64,000 bases of DNA from Limnochordaceae bacterium (GCA_014896295.1 JADBKR010000007.1:310001-374000); one strand, 5' to 3'. Shown: positions 26,673 to 35,851, counted from the first letter of the stretch. The notes: generated from the letters alone by a model not told the origin. Made by a program: numbers and translations.

Positions 26673-27379
26673 GCCTGGGCCACCTCCTGCTTGAGCCGCG
26701 CGAGATCCGCCTTGACCTGTTCCGATGCCTTCAGCTTGGCCAGCTCCTGCTCCACGGGGCTCGAGGGCGCGCCGAAGTTGACCTGATCCTCGAGCACGCC
26801 GCTCGCCACCAGCTCGTCGATGGCCGCCGCCCGCGCCTTCATGTTCTCCGTTTTCTGCTGAGCCCGCTCGATGGCCATCCCCACGTCGGCCAGCTCTTCG
26901 GACAGACCCGTCGCCGCCTCCCCGATGCGCACCTGCGCCTCGGCCGCCGAGTACTGGGCCTTCACGACCTCCTTGTGCGCCCGGAAGGCCTCCACCTTGG
27001 CCCGCAGCCGGGACTCGGCCACCTCCAGCTTCTTCTGCTCCTCCTCGAGCCCGCGGGCCTGCGCCTCGATCCCCTCGATCTGCTGCTGGATCTCGGCCTT
27101 GCGGTTGAGGGCCGCCACGGCCAGGTCCTCGCGACCGGCCTTGAGCGCTTGCTTGGCCTGCTCCTCGAGACGGGACAGGGTCTGCTTGAGCTGGACCACC
27201 TGCAGCTCCAGGCGCTTCTTGGACGTGACCACCTCGGCCAGGTTGCGCCGTACCTTCTGCATCAGTTCGAGCTGGCGCTGGTAAGAGTACTCCAGGGTTT
27301 CCCTGGGATCTTCCAGCCGTTCGGCCAGCTTGTTCATCTTCGCCTTCAGGATCGTCGTCATCCGGGAAAACACACCCAT
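26669..27379 (-). CDS. pspA: PspA/IM30-family membrane stress protein
   Basis: 236 residues, almost all coiled coil. MGVFSRMTTILKAKMNKL is the amphipathic N-terminal helix; PRETLEYSYQRQLELM is the ESCRT-III/PspA signature region. It assembles on the inner membrane to preserve integrity and proton motive force. The first gene of pspA-pspAA, with its own TATAAT 75 bases upstream. Confidence 0.93.
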   Translation of the reverse strand: MGVFSRMTTILKAKMNKLAERLEDPRETLEYSYQRQLELMQKVRRNLAEVVTSKKRLELQVVQLKQTLSRLEEQAKQALKAGREDLAVAALNRKAEIQQQIEGIEAQARGLEEEQKKLEVAESRLRAKVEAFRAHKEVVKAQYSAAEAQVRIGEAATGLSEELADVGMAIERAQQKTENMKARAAAIDELVASGVLEDQVNFGAPSSPVEQELAKLKASEQVKADLARLKQEVAQA

Positions 27380-27453
27380 GCCGCGCCATCCCTGCCCTTG
27401 GGACGATTTGTCGAGGCCCGGCGGCGCCAGGGGGCGACCGCCGCACCGACCTC

Positions 27454-27482
27454 ATTATACCGAGACGGCGCGCCTGCCACAC
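27454..27482 (-). promoter_or_regulatory. Promoter candidate for pspA
   Basis: A perfect TATAAT lies on the minus strand (27459-27454) with a weak GTGTGG (27482-27477) 17 bases upstream. The 223-base gap to sufB holds this, the sufB promoter and the operator-like palindrome. Confidence 0.45.
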
Positions 27483-27533
27483 GCCGGCATGCCCGCCCGG
27501 CTACCCGCGCGGGGCAGGGGCGGGGTATACTGA

Positions 27534-27546
27534 TTCACCAGGTTAA
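27534..27546 (+). promoter_or_regulatory. Operator-like palindrome in the sufB promoter
   Basis: TTCACCAGGTTAA matches TTAACCAGGTTAA of the marR promoter (55191-55203, minus strand) at 12 of 13 positions. It lies 2 bases downstream of a TATACT (27526-27531) and 3 bases upstream of the TTGACA at 27550. Binding by the MarR protein is inferred. Confidence 0.55.
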
Positions 27547-27549
27547 GAT

Positions 27550-27578
27550 TTGACAGCACTAAGTACCCGCACTAGACT
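27550..27578 (+). promoter_or_regulatory. sufB promoter
   Basis: A perfect TTGACA (27550-27555) with 17-base spacing to TAGACT (27573-27578). The transcript would start about 15-20 bases before the TTG start of sufB. A second possible -10 (TATACT, 27526-27531) lies just upstream of the palindrome. Confidence 0.6.
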
Positions 27579-27602
27579 GTTCGTGGCGAAGGGGGAGCCC
27601 CA

Positions 27603-29003
27603 TTGGCCAAGCAGGAGCTGGCTTTGGGTACCGAGTACCGCTACGGGTTCTCGGACCCTGAGCAATACGTCTACAAGTCCCGCAAGGGCCTCGATCGGCA
27701 GATCGTCGAAGAGATCTCGTCCATCAAGAGCGAGCCCGGCTGGATGCGCCGCTTCCGGCTCAAGGCGCTGGAGATCTTCGAGCGCAAGGCGATGCCGACC
27801 TGGGGAGCGGACCTCTCCCAGCTCCGCTTCGACGACATCTACTACTACGTGCGGCCCACCGAGCGGAAGGGCCAGAGCTGGGACGAAGTGCCCGAGACCA
27901 TCCGCAACACCTTCGACCGGCTGGGCGTGCCGGAGGCGGAGCGCAAGTTCCTGGCGGGGCTGACGGCGCAGTACGAGTCCGAGGCCGTCTACCACAGCAT
28001 CAACAAGGAGCTCGCCTCCAAGGGCGTCATCTTCGTCGACATGGACACGGGCTTGAGGGAGTACCCGGATCTGGTCCGGCAGTACTTCGGCACCGTGGTC
28101 CCGCCGGCGGACAACAAGTTCGCCGCGCTCAACAGCGCCGTCTGGAGCGGCGGGAGCTTCGTCTACGTGCCGGAAGGGGTCAAGGTGGAGATCCCGCTGC
28201 AGGCCTACTTCCGCATCAACGCCCGCAACATGGGGCAGTTCGAGCGCACGCTCATCATCGCCGAGCCGGGCAGCTCCGTCCACTACGTCGAAGGATGCAC
28301 GGCGCCCCAGTACACCACCGAGGCGCTGCACTCCGCGGTGGTGGAGATCATCGTCAAGCCCGGCGCTCAGGTGCGGTACACCACGATCCAGAACTGGTCC
28401 CACAACGTGTACAACCTGGTGACCAAGCGGGCCGCCGTCTACGAAGACGGGACCATGATCTGGACGGACGGCAATCTGGGTAGCCACGTGACCATGAAGT
28501 ACCCGTCCTTCTACCTGATGGGCAAGGGCGCCCGGGGCGAGGTGCTCTCCATCGCCTTCGCGGGGCCGGGCCAGCACCAGGACGCCGGCGCCAAGGCCGT
28601 CCACCTGGCGCCGTATACCACGTCGACCATCACCAACAAGTCGATCTGCAAGGATGGCGGCAAGACCACCTACCGGGGCCTGGTCCACGTGGCCGAGGAC
28701 GCCTACCGGAGCAAGAGCAAGGTCAACTGCGACGCCCTCATCTTCGACGACCGGTCCAGGACCGACACCATTCCCTACATCGAGGTGCTCAACTCCGACG
28801 TCCAGATGGAGCACGAGGCGACGGTGAGCAAGGTGAGCGAGGAGCAGCTCTTCTACCTGATGAGCCGCGGGCTTTCGGAGGAGCAGGCGACGGCCATGAT
28901 CGTCATGGGCTTCATCGAGCCCTTCTCCCGCTCCCTGCCCATGGAGTACGCCGTCGAGCTCAACCGCCTGATCGAGCTCGAGATGGAAGGCTCGGTGGGC
29001 TGA
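27603..29003 (+). CDS. sufB: Fe-S cluster assembly scaffold protein SufB
   Basis: 466 residues. [26 protein letters not shown]-like [34 protein letters not shown] and LYFLMSRG-type [14 protein letters not shown] are the SufB signatures, with the beta-helical core in between. It is the scaffold of the Suf Fe-S machinery, normally with SufC and SufD, which are not in the window. TTG start six bases after GGGGGAG. It is followed directly by a Rieske protein. Confidence 0.93.
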   Translation: MAKQELALGTEYRYGFSDPEQYVYKSRKGLDRQIVEEISSIKSEPGWMRRFRLKALEIFERKAMPTWGADLSQLRFDDIYYYVRPTERKGQSWDEVPETIRNTFDRLGVPEAERKFLAGLTAQYESEAVYHSINKELASKGVIFVDMDTGLREYPDLVRQYFGTVVPPADNKFAALNSAVWSGGSFVYVPEGVKVEIPLQAYFRINARNMGQFERTLIIAEPGSSVHYVEGCTAPQYTTEALHSAVVEIIVKPGAQVRYTTIQNWSHNVYNLVTKRAAVYEDGTMIWTDGNLGSHVTMKYPSFYLMGKGARGEVLSIAFAGPGQHQDAGAKAVHLAPYTTSTITNKSICKDGGKTTYRGLVHVAEDAYRSKSKVNCDALIFDDRSRTDTIPYIEVLNSDVQMEHEATVSKVSEEQLFYLMSRGLSEEQATAMIVMGFIEPFSRSLPMEYAVELNRLIELEMEGSVG

Positions 29004-29008
29004 GCGCC

Positions 29009-29326
29009 GTGGCGTTTCGCCCGGTACTGCCCATCGACGAGCTGCCGCCCGGCGCTGCCCGCCGCGTCGACGCCGGCGGGCAGCGCCTCGCCCTGTGGCA
29101 CACCGCTCAGGGCGTCTTCGCCACCGACGACACCTGCACCCACGAGCGGGCCAGCTTGAGCGAGGGCGACTTCGACCCCGACGAGGGGACCGTCGCGTGC
29201 CCCAAGCACGGGGCCCGCTTCCACGTCGCGTCGGGCAGGGCGCTCACCCTGCCCGCCTATAAGCCGCTCCGCACCTACCCTGTCAAGATCGACGGCGGCC
29301 ATGTCATGGTCGACCTCGGCGACTGA
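29009..29326 (+). CDS. Rieske [2Fe-2S] ferredoxin-like protein
   Basis: 105 residues, GTG start five bases after the sufB stop. CTHERASLSEG and CPKHGARFHVASG give the CxH...CxxH ligand set of a Rieske cluster. It resembles ferredoxin subunits of dioxygenases that commonly sit in suf clusters. A role in electron transfer to Suf or as a Suf client is inferred from location. Confidence 0.88.
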   Translation: MAFRPVLPIDELPPGAARRVDAGGQRLALWHTAQGVFATDDTCTHERASLSEGDFDPDEGTVACPKHGARFHVASGRALTLPAYKPLRTYPVKIDGGHVMVDLGD

Positions 29327-29445
29327 GCGCGGGACTCCGGCGCAGGGCCCCGCCGCCGAGCGCGCGGCTGCCAGGAGTACGCCGGGTCGTCCGGGGAATA
29401 GACTCCATCAGAGCGGTTCGCCTGCCGGAAAGCCGCGGTGATGGG

Positions 29446-30438
29446 ATGCCGACATCGAGCGAAGCGTCGCTGGTGCAGTACCTGCGGGAGAAGCTGCGGG
29501 GCACGGTCCTTCAGCACGAGCCCATGGCCGATCACACCGTTTTCCGCATCGGAGGCCCGGCGGATCTCTTCATCCAGCCCCAGGGGCGGGAGGATCTCGC
29601 TCTTGCCCTCAAGGCCTGCCGGCAGGCCGGCATCCCCGTCACGGTCATCGGCCGCGGCTCCAACCTGCTGGTGAGCGACGACGGGATCGAGGGCGCGGTC
29701 ATCCAGGTCGCGCGGGGCCTGTCGGCGGTGCGGTTCGAGGGCAACCGCCTCATCGCCGAGGCGGGGGCCCCCCTGCCCGCCGTATCCTGGCAGGCCGCCA
29801 TGCGGGCCCTGTCGGGCCTGGAGTTCGCCGTGATGATCCCGGGCAGCATCGGGGGCGCCGTCGTCATGAACGCCGGGGCGCATCAGCAGTCCATCGCGCC
29901 GGTCGTGCGGCGGGTCACCTGCCTCGACCTGGACGGGGCCCTGCACACGCTGTCGGCCGCCGAGATGCAGTTCGCCTACCGGTCGAGCATCCTCCAGGAG
30001 CGTACCGACCTGGTCGTCGCGGAGGTGCTGCTGGAGCTCGAGACCGGGCGGCCGGCCGAGGCCATCACGGCGGCCATGCAAGCCTACCTCGAGAGCCGCC
30101 GGCGCACGCAGCCCCTGGGCGAGCCGGGAGCGGGCAGCATCTTCAAGAACCCTCCGGGCGACTTCGCAGGCCGCCTCATCGAGCAGGCGGGGCTCAAGGG
30201 GTGGCGCCAGGGGGACGTGGAAATCTCGCCGATCCACGCCAACTTCATCGTCAACAAGGGGCATGCGCGGTGCAGCGAGGTCCTCGAGGCCGTCCGCATG
30301 GTTCGCCGCGAGGTCTTTCGCCGCTTCGGCGTTCGCCTCGAGCTGGAGGTCAAGGTGATCGGCCGCAACGTCAGCGCGTGGCTGGAGGAGCAGCCTGCTG
30401 CGGCACCCGGGCGACCGGTACCCCCGCCTGCCCGGTGA
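29446..30438 (+). CDS. murB: UDP-N-acetylenolpyruvoylglucosamine reductase
   Basis: 330 residues. FAD-binding signature IGRGSNLLVSDDGI, then IPGSIGGAVVMNAGAH, YRSSIL and the catalytic serine region GSIFKNPPGDFAGRLIEQAGLKG. It makes UDP-N-acetylmuramate for peptidoglycan. Its last 68 bases overlap the 3' end of ccmF on the other strand; the extra C-terminal tail after VKVIGR is Pro/Ala-rich. Confidence 0.93.
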   Translation: MPTSSEASLVQYLREKLRGTVLQHEPMADHTVFRIGGPADLFIQPQGREDLALALKACRQAGIPVTVIGRGSNLLVSDDGIEGAVIQVARGLSAVRFEGNRLIAEAGAPLPAVSWQAAMRALSGLEFAVMIPGSIGGAVVMNAGAHQQSIAPVVRRVTCLDLDGALHTLSAAEMQFAYRSSILQERTDLVVAEVLLELETGRPAEAITAAMQAYLESRRRTQPLGEPGAGSIFKNPPGDFAGRLIEQAGLKGWRQGDVEISPIHANFIVNKGHARCSEVLEAVRMVRREVFRRFGVRLELEVKVIGRNVSAWLEEQPAAAPGRPVPPPAR

Positions 30439-32467
30439 ACGCGCCTTGGGGCGAGAGTGCCAGGCACGCCGCCGCTTTGCGCTCGGCCGCCTGGCGCGCC
30501 ATGGACAGCGCCCACGCCGCCAGTCCCGTGCCGGCCAGCATCAACAGCGACCCCAGCCAGATCCAGTTGACCATGGGGTTGACGTAAAACTCGAACGCAG
30601 CCACCCGGCCCCCGTCGTCCCAGCCGGCCAGAGCCACGTAGACGTCGCCCTCGACCCGGCGCAGCAGGGCTACCTCCGAGGTGGCGCCAAACTCCGCCAT
30701 CCTCCCGTCGTACAGGCGCTTCGCCGGCTCCAGGCGCCCCAGCGACCGGTCACCCCGGTACAGGCTCAGGCTCGCGTAGACCTCGGTGGCGCCGGGCACC
30801 CGGCGCATCGACATGCCCTCGAACCGGAACGTGTACCCCGCCACCGACGCGCTCTGCCCCACCTGCAGCGACCGGCTCAGCTCCGCCTGGAACGCGGTGG
30901 AAGCCACGACTCCCACGGCGAGGACGGCCACCCCCGCGTGCGCCACCGCCGCTCCGAGGCGCGACAGGCTGCCCCAGCCGCCGGCCTTTCGCCTGCGCCA
31001 CTGCATCGAGAGCTCCCGCACCAGCTGGGCGAGCGCCATGCCGCCCGCAAGGAAGGCCGCCATCAGACCCAGGATCAGCAGGGGACGGCGCACCCCGCCC
31101 GCCCACAGCAGCCCCCCGAAGACGAGCGATCCCCCGATGGCCGGCAGCAGCCGGCGGACCCACGAAGGCAGGAGCACGAGCCGCCGGCGACCCCGCCCGT
31201 CCTGGCTATCCTTCGGCTCTGGGTTCCAGGGGAGCGACAGGCCCACGCCCATCAAGACGAGCATGAGGGTGAACAGCGGGGCGCTGACCCGCTCGAAATA
31301 GGGAGCCTGCACCGTGATCCCGGGGCCGAACAGCCGGCTGACGATGGGCACGGCGGTGCCGAAGGCCACCGCGAACGCGAGGGAGACGAGCACCAGGTTG
31401 CCTGCGATGAACGCCCCCTCCCGGGAGAGGGCCGAAGCGACCGGCCGGGCGTCGCCGAGCGCGTCCCACCGGCTCATGAGGCCCCACACGCCCACGGCGG
31501 CCACGACCCCGATGAACCCCATGAAGTAAGGCCCCGTCGGCGACTCGGCGAAGGCGTGGACCGAGGCCAGGACGCCGCTGCGGGTCACGAAGGTCCCGAG
31601 CAGCACCGACAGCCAGGAGAGCAGGATCAGCACTGCGTTCCAACGCCGCAGGGTACCCCTGCGCTCCTGGGCTTGCGCGGAGTGAACGAAGCCGGTGAGC
31701 AGGAGCCACGGCACCAGGGAGGCGTTCTCCACCGGATCCCATCCCCAGTACCCGCCCCAGCCCAGCTCCTTGTACGCCCACTCGCCGCCGAGCACGATCC
31801 CGAGTCCGAGGAAAAACCAGGGGACCATGGCCCACCGCCGGGCCACCCTCACCCACCCGTCCGATCGGGGCTCCACGATCAGCCCTGCCACCGCCAGGGC
31901 GAAGGGCACGGCCAGCCCGACGTAGCCGAGATACAGCGCCGCCGGGTGAGCCAGCATGGAGGGCGACTGGAGCAGCGGGTTGAGGCCCACCCCGTCGGCG
32001 GGAGGCGTGGCGAGCAACCGGAAGGGGCTCTCCAGGGCGGCGACCAGCCATGCGAAGAAGGCACCGACTCCCGCCAGCACGGCGGTAGCCACGGGCCACA
32101 GCCGGGGCGCGTCGCGATCGGGCCGGGCCGTGGCCAGCAGGCTCGCGTACACCAGCAGCAGCCACAGCCAGAACAGGAGCGAGCCCTCTTGCCCGCCCCA
32201 CCAGGCCCCTATCTTGTAGACGAGCGGCATCGCCCGGGCCGAACGCTCGGCGACGTACGCCACGCGGAAGTCGTCCGTCACCAGCAGGAAAAGGAGTGCC
32301 GCCGAACCTATCGTGGCGAGGCCAAAGGCTGCCACCACCAGCGTCCGGGCGGTCCGGAGCCAGCCCGGGCGGTGCTTGACGAGCCCCCCCACCCCCAGGG
32401 CCAAGCTCGCGAGCAAGCTCGCCAGCGTGAGCCAGAGCGCGCCCTGGCCCGTCAGGGCTGCTATCAA
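30371..32467 (-). CDS. ccmF: Cytochrome c biogenesis protein CcmF (heme lyase subunit)
   Basis: 698 residues, about 14 membrane helices. WGGYWGWDPVENASLVPW is the heme-handling WWD motif; WWGGQEGSLLFW and HSAQAQERRG are also typical. It ligates heme to apocytochrome c with CcmH. The start is TTG 32467 overlapping the ccmH stop (TTGATA), with GGAGGG eight bases upstream. The end overlaps murB on the opposite strand. Confidence 0.92.
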   Translation of the reverse strand: MIAALTGQGALWLTLASLLASLALGVGGLVKHRPGWLRTARTLVVAAFGLATIGSAALLFLLVTDDFRVAYVAERSARAMPLVYKIGAWWGGQEGSLLFWLWLLLVYASLLATARPDRDAPRLWPVATAVLAGVGAFFAWLVAALESPFRLLATPPADGVGLNPLLQSPSMLAHPAALYLGYVGLAVPFALAVAGLIVEPRSDGWVRVARRWAMVPWFFLGLGIVLGGEWAYKELGWGGYWGWDPVENASLVPWLLLTGFVHSAQAQERRGTLRRWNAVLILLSWLSVLLGTFVTRSGVLASVHAFAESPTGPYFMGFIGVVAAVGVWGLMSRWDALGDARPVASALSREGAFIAGNLVLVSLAFAVAFGTAVPIVSRLFGPGITVQAPYFERVSAPLFTLMLVLMGVGLSLPWNPEPKDSQDGRGRRRLVLLPSWVRRLLPAIGGSLVFGGLLWAGGVRRPLLILGLMAAFLAGGMALAQLVRELSMQWRRRKAGGWGSLSRLGAAVAHAGVAVLAVGVVASTAFQAELSRSLQVGQSASVAGYTFRFEGMSMRRVPGATEVYASLSLYRGDRSLGRLEPAKRLYDGRMAEFGATSEVALLRRVEGDVYVALAGWDDGGRVAAFEFYVNPMVNWIWLGSLLMLAGTGLAAWALSMARQAAERKAAACLALSPQGAFTGQAGVPVARVPQQAAPPATR

Positions 32468-32904
32468 CGCCGATGCCCTCCACTCACCCGGCGATAGGCC
32501 CAGGCCGCTCCTGCGGCCAGCACCAAAAGCGGTGCGCCCCACAGCAGCACGTAAGCGCCGGTAGCGGGCGGCCTGGCCAGGATCCAGGTGCCGTACTGCT
32601 GCACGTAGTAGTCGATGATCTCGCTTTCGCTCTTGCCCTCGTCCAGCATCTGGCGGATCTCTGCCCGCATCTGCGCGGCGACGGTGCTGGCCGAGTCGGC
32701 CACGGATTGCCCCTCGCAGACGGGACAGCTCAGCTCCCGGGCAATGGCCCTGGCCCGCGCTTCGACGGTCGTCTCCTGCGTCATGCCGGAGAGCGACGAG
32801 GCGAGCCCGGCCGCCGTGACCACCGCCACCAGCAGGATCACGCTCCAGACCGCGATCTCCACCCCCGTGGCCCGGGTGCGGGCGAGGCTCGGCCCGTGCG
32901 CCAT
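32464..32904 (-). CDS. ccmH: Cytochrome c maturation protein CcmH
   Basis: 146 residues. N-terminal membrane anchor, the thiol motif ELSCPVCEGQSVADS, DGKSESEIIDYY-like region, and a C-terminal membrane helix. The Cys pair reduces apocytochrome heme-binding cysteines. It overlaps the TlpA-like gene by one base (TGATG) and ccmF by four. No CcmE or CcmABC is in the window. Confidence 0.92.
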   Translation of the reverse strand: MAHGPSLARTRATGVEIAVWSVILLVAVVTAAGLASSLSGMTQETTVEARARAIARELSCPVCEGQSVADSASTVAAQMRAEIRQMLDEGKSESEIIDYYVQQYGTWILARPPATGAYVLLWGAPLLVLAAGAAWAYRRVSGGHRR

Positions 32905-34258
32905 CACGGCACCCCCCTGGCGATCGGCGAGAGTTGCCAGCCGCCGGCCGGGGCCGCCGGGTCCACCTGGTACAGGTCCCCGTCGGCCGCCACCGCGGCC
33001 ACCCGCCCCCCGGGCAACGGAGCGAGCGCCGCGAACGCTCGCACCGGGGTACCCGGCAGCGGGGCCGCCTGGTCGTCGCGAGGGTCGTAGCGGTACAGAC
33101 CCGCCTGAGTGGCTACGAGCCACTCCCGGCCCCACGGCATCACCCAACGGGCCGGCTCGGCAAGGCGCGTCGGGCTGAAGCGAATCGCCCCGCCCGCAAG
33201 CGGGACGCCCCCGTCGCCGGCCGGGCGCGTAGCACCCCCACGGGCGTGGCGGCCACCACCCACTCCCCCACCACGACCGCGTGGGCCTGCCGGGCCGGCA
33301 GGGGCAGCTCCTGCGAGACGAGGGGGCTCGAGCGCCCGGCCCCGTCCACGGCGACGAGCCCCTGCCCCTCCACCCAGGCCAGGTAGTTGCCCCCGGGCAG
33401 GGGTGACAGGGAGAGCACGCGCCCGGGGGCGATGGCCCGGCGGCTCCACCGGGCAGCTCCGGGGTCGTAGGCCCACACCTCGTGCCCCGTCTCCCGATCG
33501 AGGGCCACCACCAGCCCCTCCTGACCTGAAGCGGCAGTGGCCGCCGTGACGACGGGCCGCGCGCCGCCGGCGCCCTCCGGGAGCGGTAGTGCACGCCAGG
33601 TCTCCGGCCGGTCCCATCTGCGCACCTCACCCTGGAGGATGCGGCCCGAGGTCACCAGGAAAAGGTAGCGGCCGGCGCTGACCGCGGCGACGGCCGCGTC
33701 GCCGGCCGGTAGCGGGCCGCCCCGGGCGCTTCCCGCGGCGATGGGTTGCCCGGTGACCTCCCGGTACGCCTGCTCCAGGGTTTCGAACGTGAGAGGGCCG
33801 GGCCAGTACCGCCGGGCCACCCCGTCGGCTCCCACGAGCCAGCTCTCGGGATACCCTCGCACTCGGAACCGCTCGGCCACCTTGCCGTCCACGTCCCGGA
33901 CGACGGGATAGGTCATGGCGAACTCCTGCACGAACCGCTCCACCGTGCCGGCCGGCTCCCGCACGTTGACGCCGACGATCGGCATCCGGTCGCCGAAGCG
34001 CCGGTAGAAAGCCTCGAGCGAGGGGATCTCCTCCCGGCACGGCTCGCACCAGGTGGTCCAGAAGTTGATGACGTAAGGTCGCCCTGCCAGGGCCGGCGTC
34101 TCCACCGGCCGGTTGCGCAGGTCGGCGAGCCGGAAGGCGGGCACGGGCCGGCCGAGCTCGGCCTGGCTGCCGAGGCTGCGATTGTACCAGACCGCCCCCG
34201 CAAGGAAGGCGGCTGCCACCGCCAGCGCGGCTGCACTGGCCATCCGGCGAGCTCGCAA
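32904..34258 (-). CDS. Thioredoxin-like (CcmG/TlpA/ResA) protein with long C-terminal extension, one frameshift
   Basis: About 451 residues when repaired. An N-terminal membrane anchor is followed by a TlpA domain with NFWTTWCEPCREEIPS (active CxxC) and FRVRGYPESWLV. Then come about 250 residues of repeated strand-rich units (for example VALDRETGHEVWAYDPG and GLYRYDPRDD) that look like a beta-propeller. The frame breaks near 33220; one base restores the sequence through to a TGATG overlap with ccmH. It probably reduces apocytochrome or CcmH; the propeller is unusual for CcmG. TTG start after a GGGGG stretch. Confidence 0.8.
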
Positions 34259-34383
34259 GCGGCCAGCCCCCTGTCGCAGTCTAACGAAGCACCGGGTCCG
34301 GCGGCAAGGGACATTTGCCTTGGCTCAACGGGTCCTCGGGGGCGGACCCCAAGGCCGGGCCGGGCGCATATGCTGGAGGCGGC

Positions 34384-34725
34384 ATGGCTGGTCGAGTGCT
34401 GCAGCTGCTCGTCAAGAACTCCTGGGTCGCCGACAACTTGCGGAGCCTGGGGTCCGGCAAGATGTACCACCTCGCCTATCGCGTGGCCGACATGGACCCC
34501 GAGGTGGCGGAGGACATCGTGAGCGGGCACCTGACTCCGGGCACGATGGGAGAGGTCGCTCTGGCCGTCCCGGACGGCGACCCCGTCCCCGTGGCCGACA
34601 TCGAGCTCTCGGGGGTCCACGACTTCGTCAGCTACTGCCGGTTCGACTTCCGCATCCGGCGGGTCCACCCTTACCCCCCGGCTCCGGCCCGGCCCGGCTT
34701 CATGTGCCGCTACGTGGAGAAATGA
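34384..34725 (+). CDS. Conserved-looking hypothetical protein
   Basis: 113 residues from ATG 34384 with GGAGG just upstream. The sequence MAGRVLQLLVKNSWVADNL, VADMDPEVAEDIVSGHL and FVSYCRFDFRIRR looks like a compact soluble alpha/beta protein. I do not recognise the family. Two cysteines occur near the C-terminus (SYC, FMC). Divergent from the TlpA-like gene and convergent with the reductase gene. Confidence 0.6.
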   Translation: MAGRVLQLLVKNSWVADNLRSLGSGKMYHLAYRVADMDPEVAEDIVSGHLTPGTMGEVALAVPDGDPVPVADIELSGVHDFVSYCRFDFRIRRVHPYPPAPARPGFMCRYVEK

Positions 34726-34784
34726 CGGAGATCCCTGCCCGAAAAGAGGGCGGCTCAGGGCCACCTGCCGGCCGCGGCCGCCTG

Positions 34785-35558
34785 TCAGGGGAGGACCCGG
34801 TAACGCAAGTACAGCTCGTCTTCGTGAAGATGCGCGCTTTGGAGCCGCAGGGTGGGCATGGGGTCGATGAGCCCCTGGCCCTCCACCAGGGAGAGATCGT
34901 CCGAAGTGCCGGCGATGCGGGGAGCCACCGTCCAGAACAACTCGTCGACGCAACCCGCCCGGAAGAAGGCCGCGTTGAGGGTAGGGCCGCCTTCGCTCAG
35001 GACGGCCTCGACGCCCCAACGGGACCGAAGGGTGCGCAGCACCCACCGGATGGAGTCGGGCCCCGTCACGGGCACGGGGTGCACCTCCGCCACTTCCCGG
35101 AGGCGCTGGAGGGCCTCGGGTGCGGCCCCGGGTCCCGTGAACACCACGGGCCTGCGGGGCGCCTGCCGGAACAGGGGCACCTCGGTGGGCAACGAGCCCG
35201 AGGAGGAGAGGATGACCACCAGCGGCAGCGGGTCGAGCCCTGCTTGCCGGCGCCGATCCGGTACCCCTTCCGGGAGGGAGGGGTAGTAGGGAGCCTGGCG
35301 TACCGTCCCGGCGCCCCTCACGACCGCCCCCACCCAGGCCCGCAGCCGGACCATGAGCGCACGGTCCACCGCGCTCCCGATGGGCCGGCGATGCCGCCCT
35401 CGAAGCAGGGTGGCCTTGCCGTCGACGGTCGTGACCATGTTGAGCGCGACATAGGGCCGGTCCTCCGGCGCGGCGGGCCAGCGTATCGCATCGTAGATGG
35501 ACTCGGGGGGATCTACGGGCCCCGGCGCCCGGCCGGAGGCATCGAAAAGCCGGAGCAT
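34785..35558 (-). CDS. RibD C-terminal (DHFR-like) domain reductase
   Basis: 257 residues. YVALNMVTTVDGKATL, VDRALMVRLRAWVGAVVRGAGT and VLSEGGPTLNAAFFRAG match the pyrimidine reductase domain of RibD, which uses NADPH. No deaminase domain is attached. It may reduce the riboflavin intermediate or another pteridine-like substrate. The start is ATG 35558. Confidence 0.88.
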   Translation of the reverse strand: MLRLFDASGRAPGPVDPPESIYDAIRWPAAPEDRPYVALNMVTTVDGKATLLRGRHRRPIGSAVDRALMVRLRAWVGAVVRGAGTVRQAPYYPSLPEGVPDRRRQAGLDPLPLVVILSSSGSLPTEVPLFRQAPRRPVVFTGPGAAPEALQRLREVAEVHPVPVTGPDSIRWVLRTLRSRWGVEAVLSEGGPTLNAAFFRAGCVDELFWTVAPRIAGTSDDLSLVEGQGLIDPMPTLRLQSAHLHEDELYLRYRVLP

Positions 35559-35590
35559 GGAGAAGACGCGCCCGCCTGATGGCCGCCCCG

Positions 35591-35851
35591 TCAGCGGGGG
35601 CCCTGGGAATCGGGCGAGGAGACGGGCGCCTCCGGCCTCCTCAGATCGCCGGCGAGGATGCGGCGGATGGGCATGCCGTGGGCGAGCGCTGCCCGCTCCT
35701 CCCGGCGCTTCTCCCACAGGCGGTCCAGCTCCATCGTGATCCGCCCGATCCGCTCCCGGTCCTGATCCGTCAGATGGCCCTTGGACCAAAGCCGCAGCCG
35801 CTCCGCGGCCAGTTCGTTGATCCGCTTGAGGATGTCGGACGAACGCTCCAA
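35591..35851 (-). CDS. DUF2630-like small protein
   Basis: 86 residues. SDILKRINELAAERLRLW followed by RITMELDRLWEKRREERAA is a short helical hairpin with the pattern of DUF2630. The C-terminal 25 residues are Pro/Ser-rich. Function unknown. It precedes the reductase gene by 32 bases. Confidence 0.65.
   Translation of the reverse strand: MERSSDILKRINELAAERLRLWSKGHLTDQDRERIGRITMELDRLWEKRREERAALAHGMPIRRILAGDLRRPEAPVSSPDSQGPR

Noticed and set aside
27380-27602. Riboswitch upstream of pspA or sufB
   Set aside because: The leaders after the predicted starts are short (about 20-70 bases) and show no recognised aptamer; the palindrome fits a protein operator.
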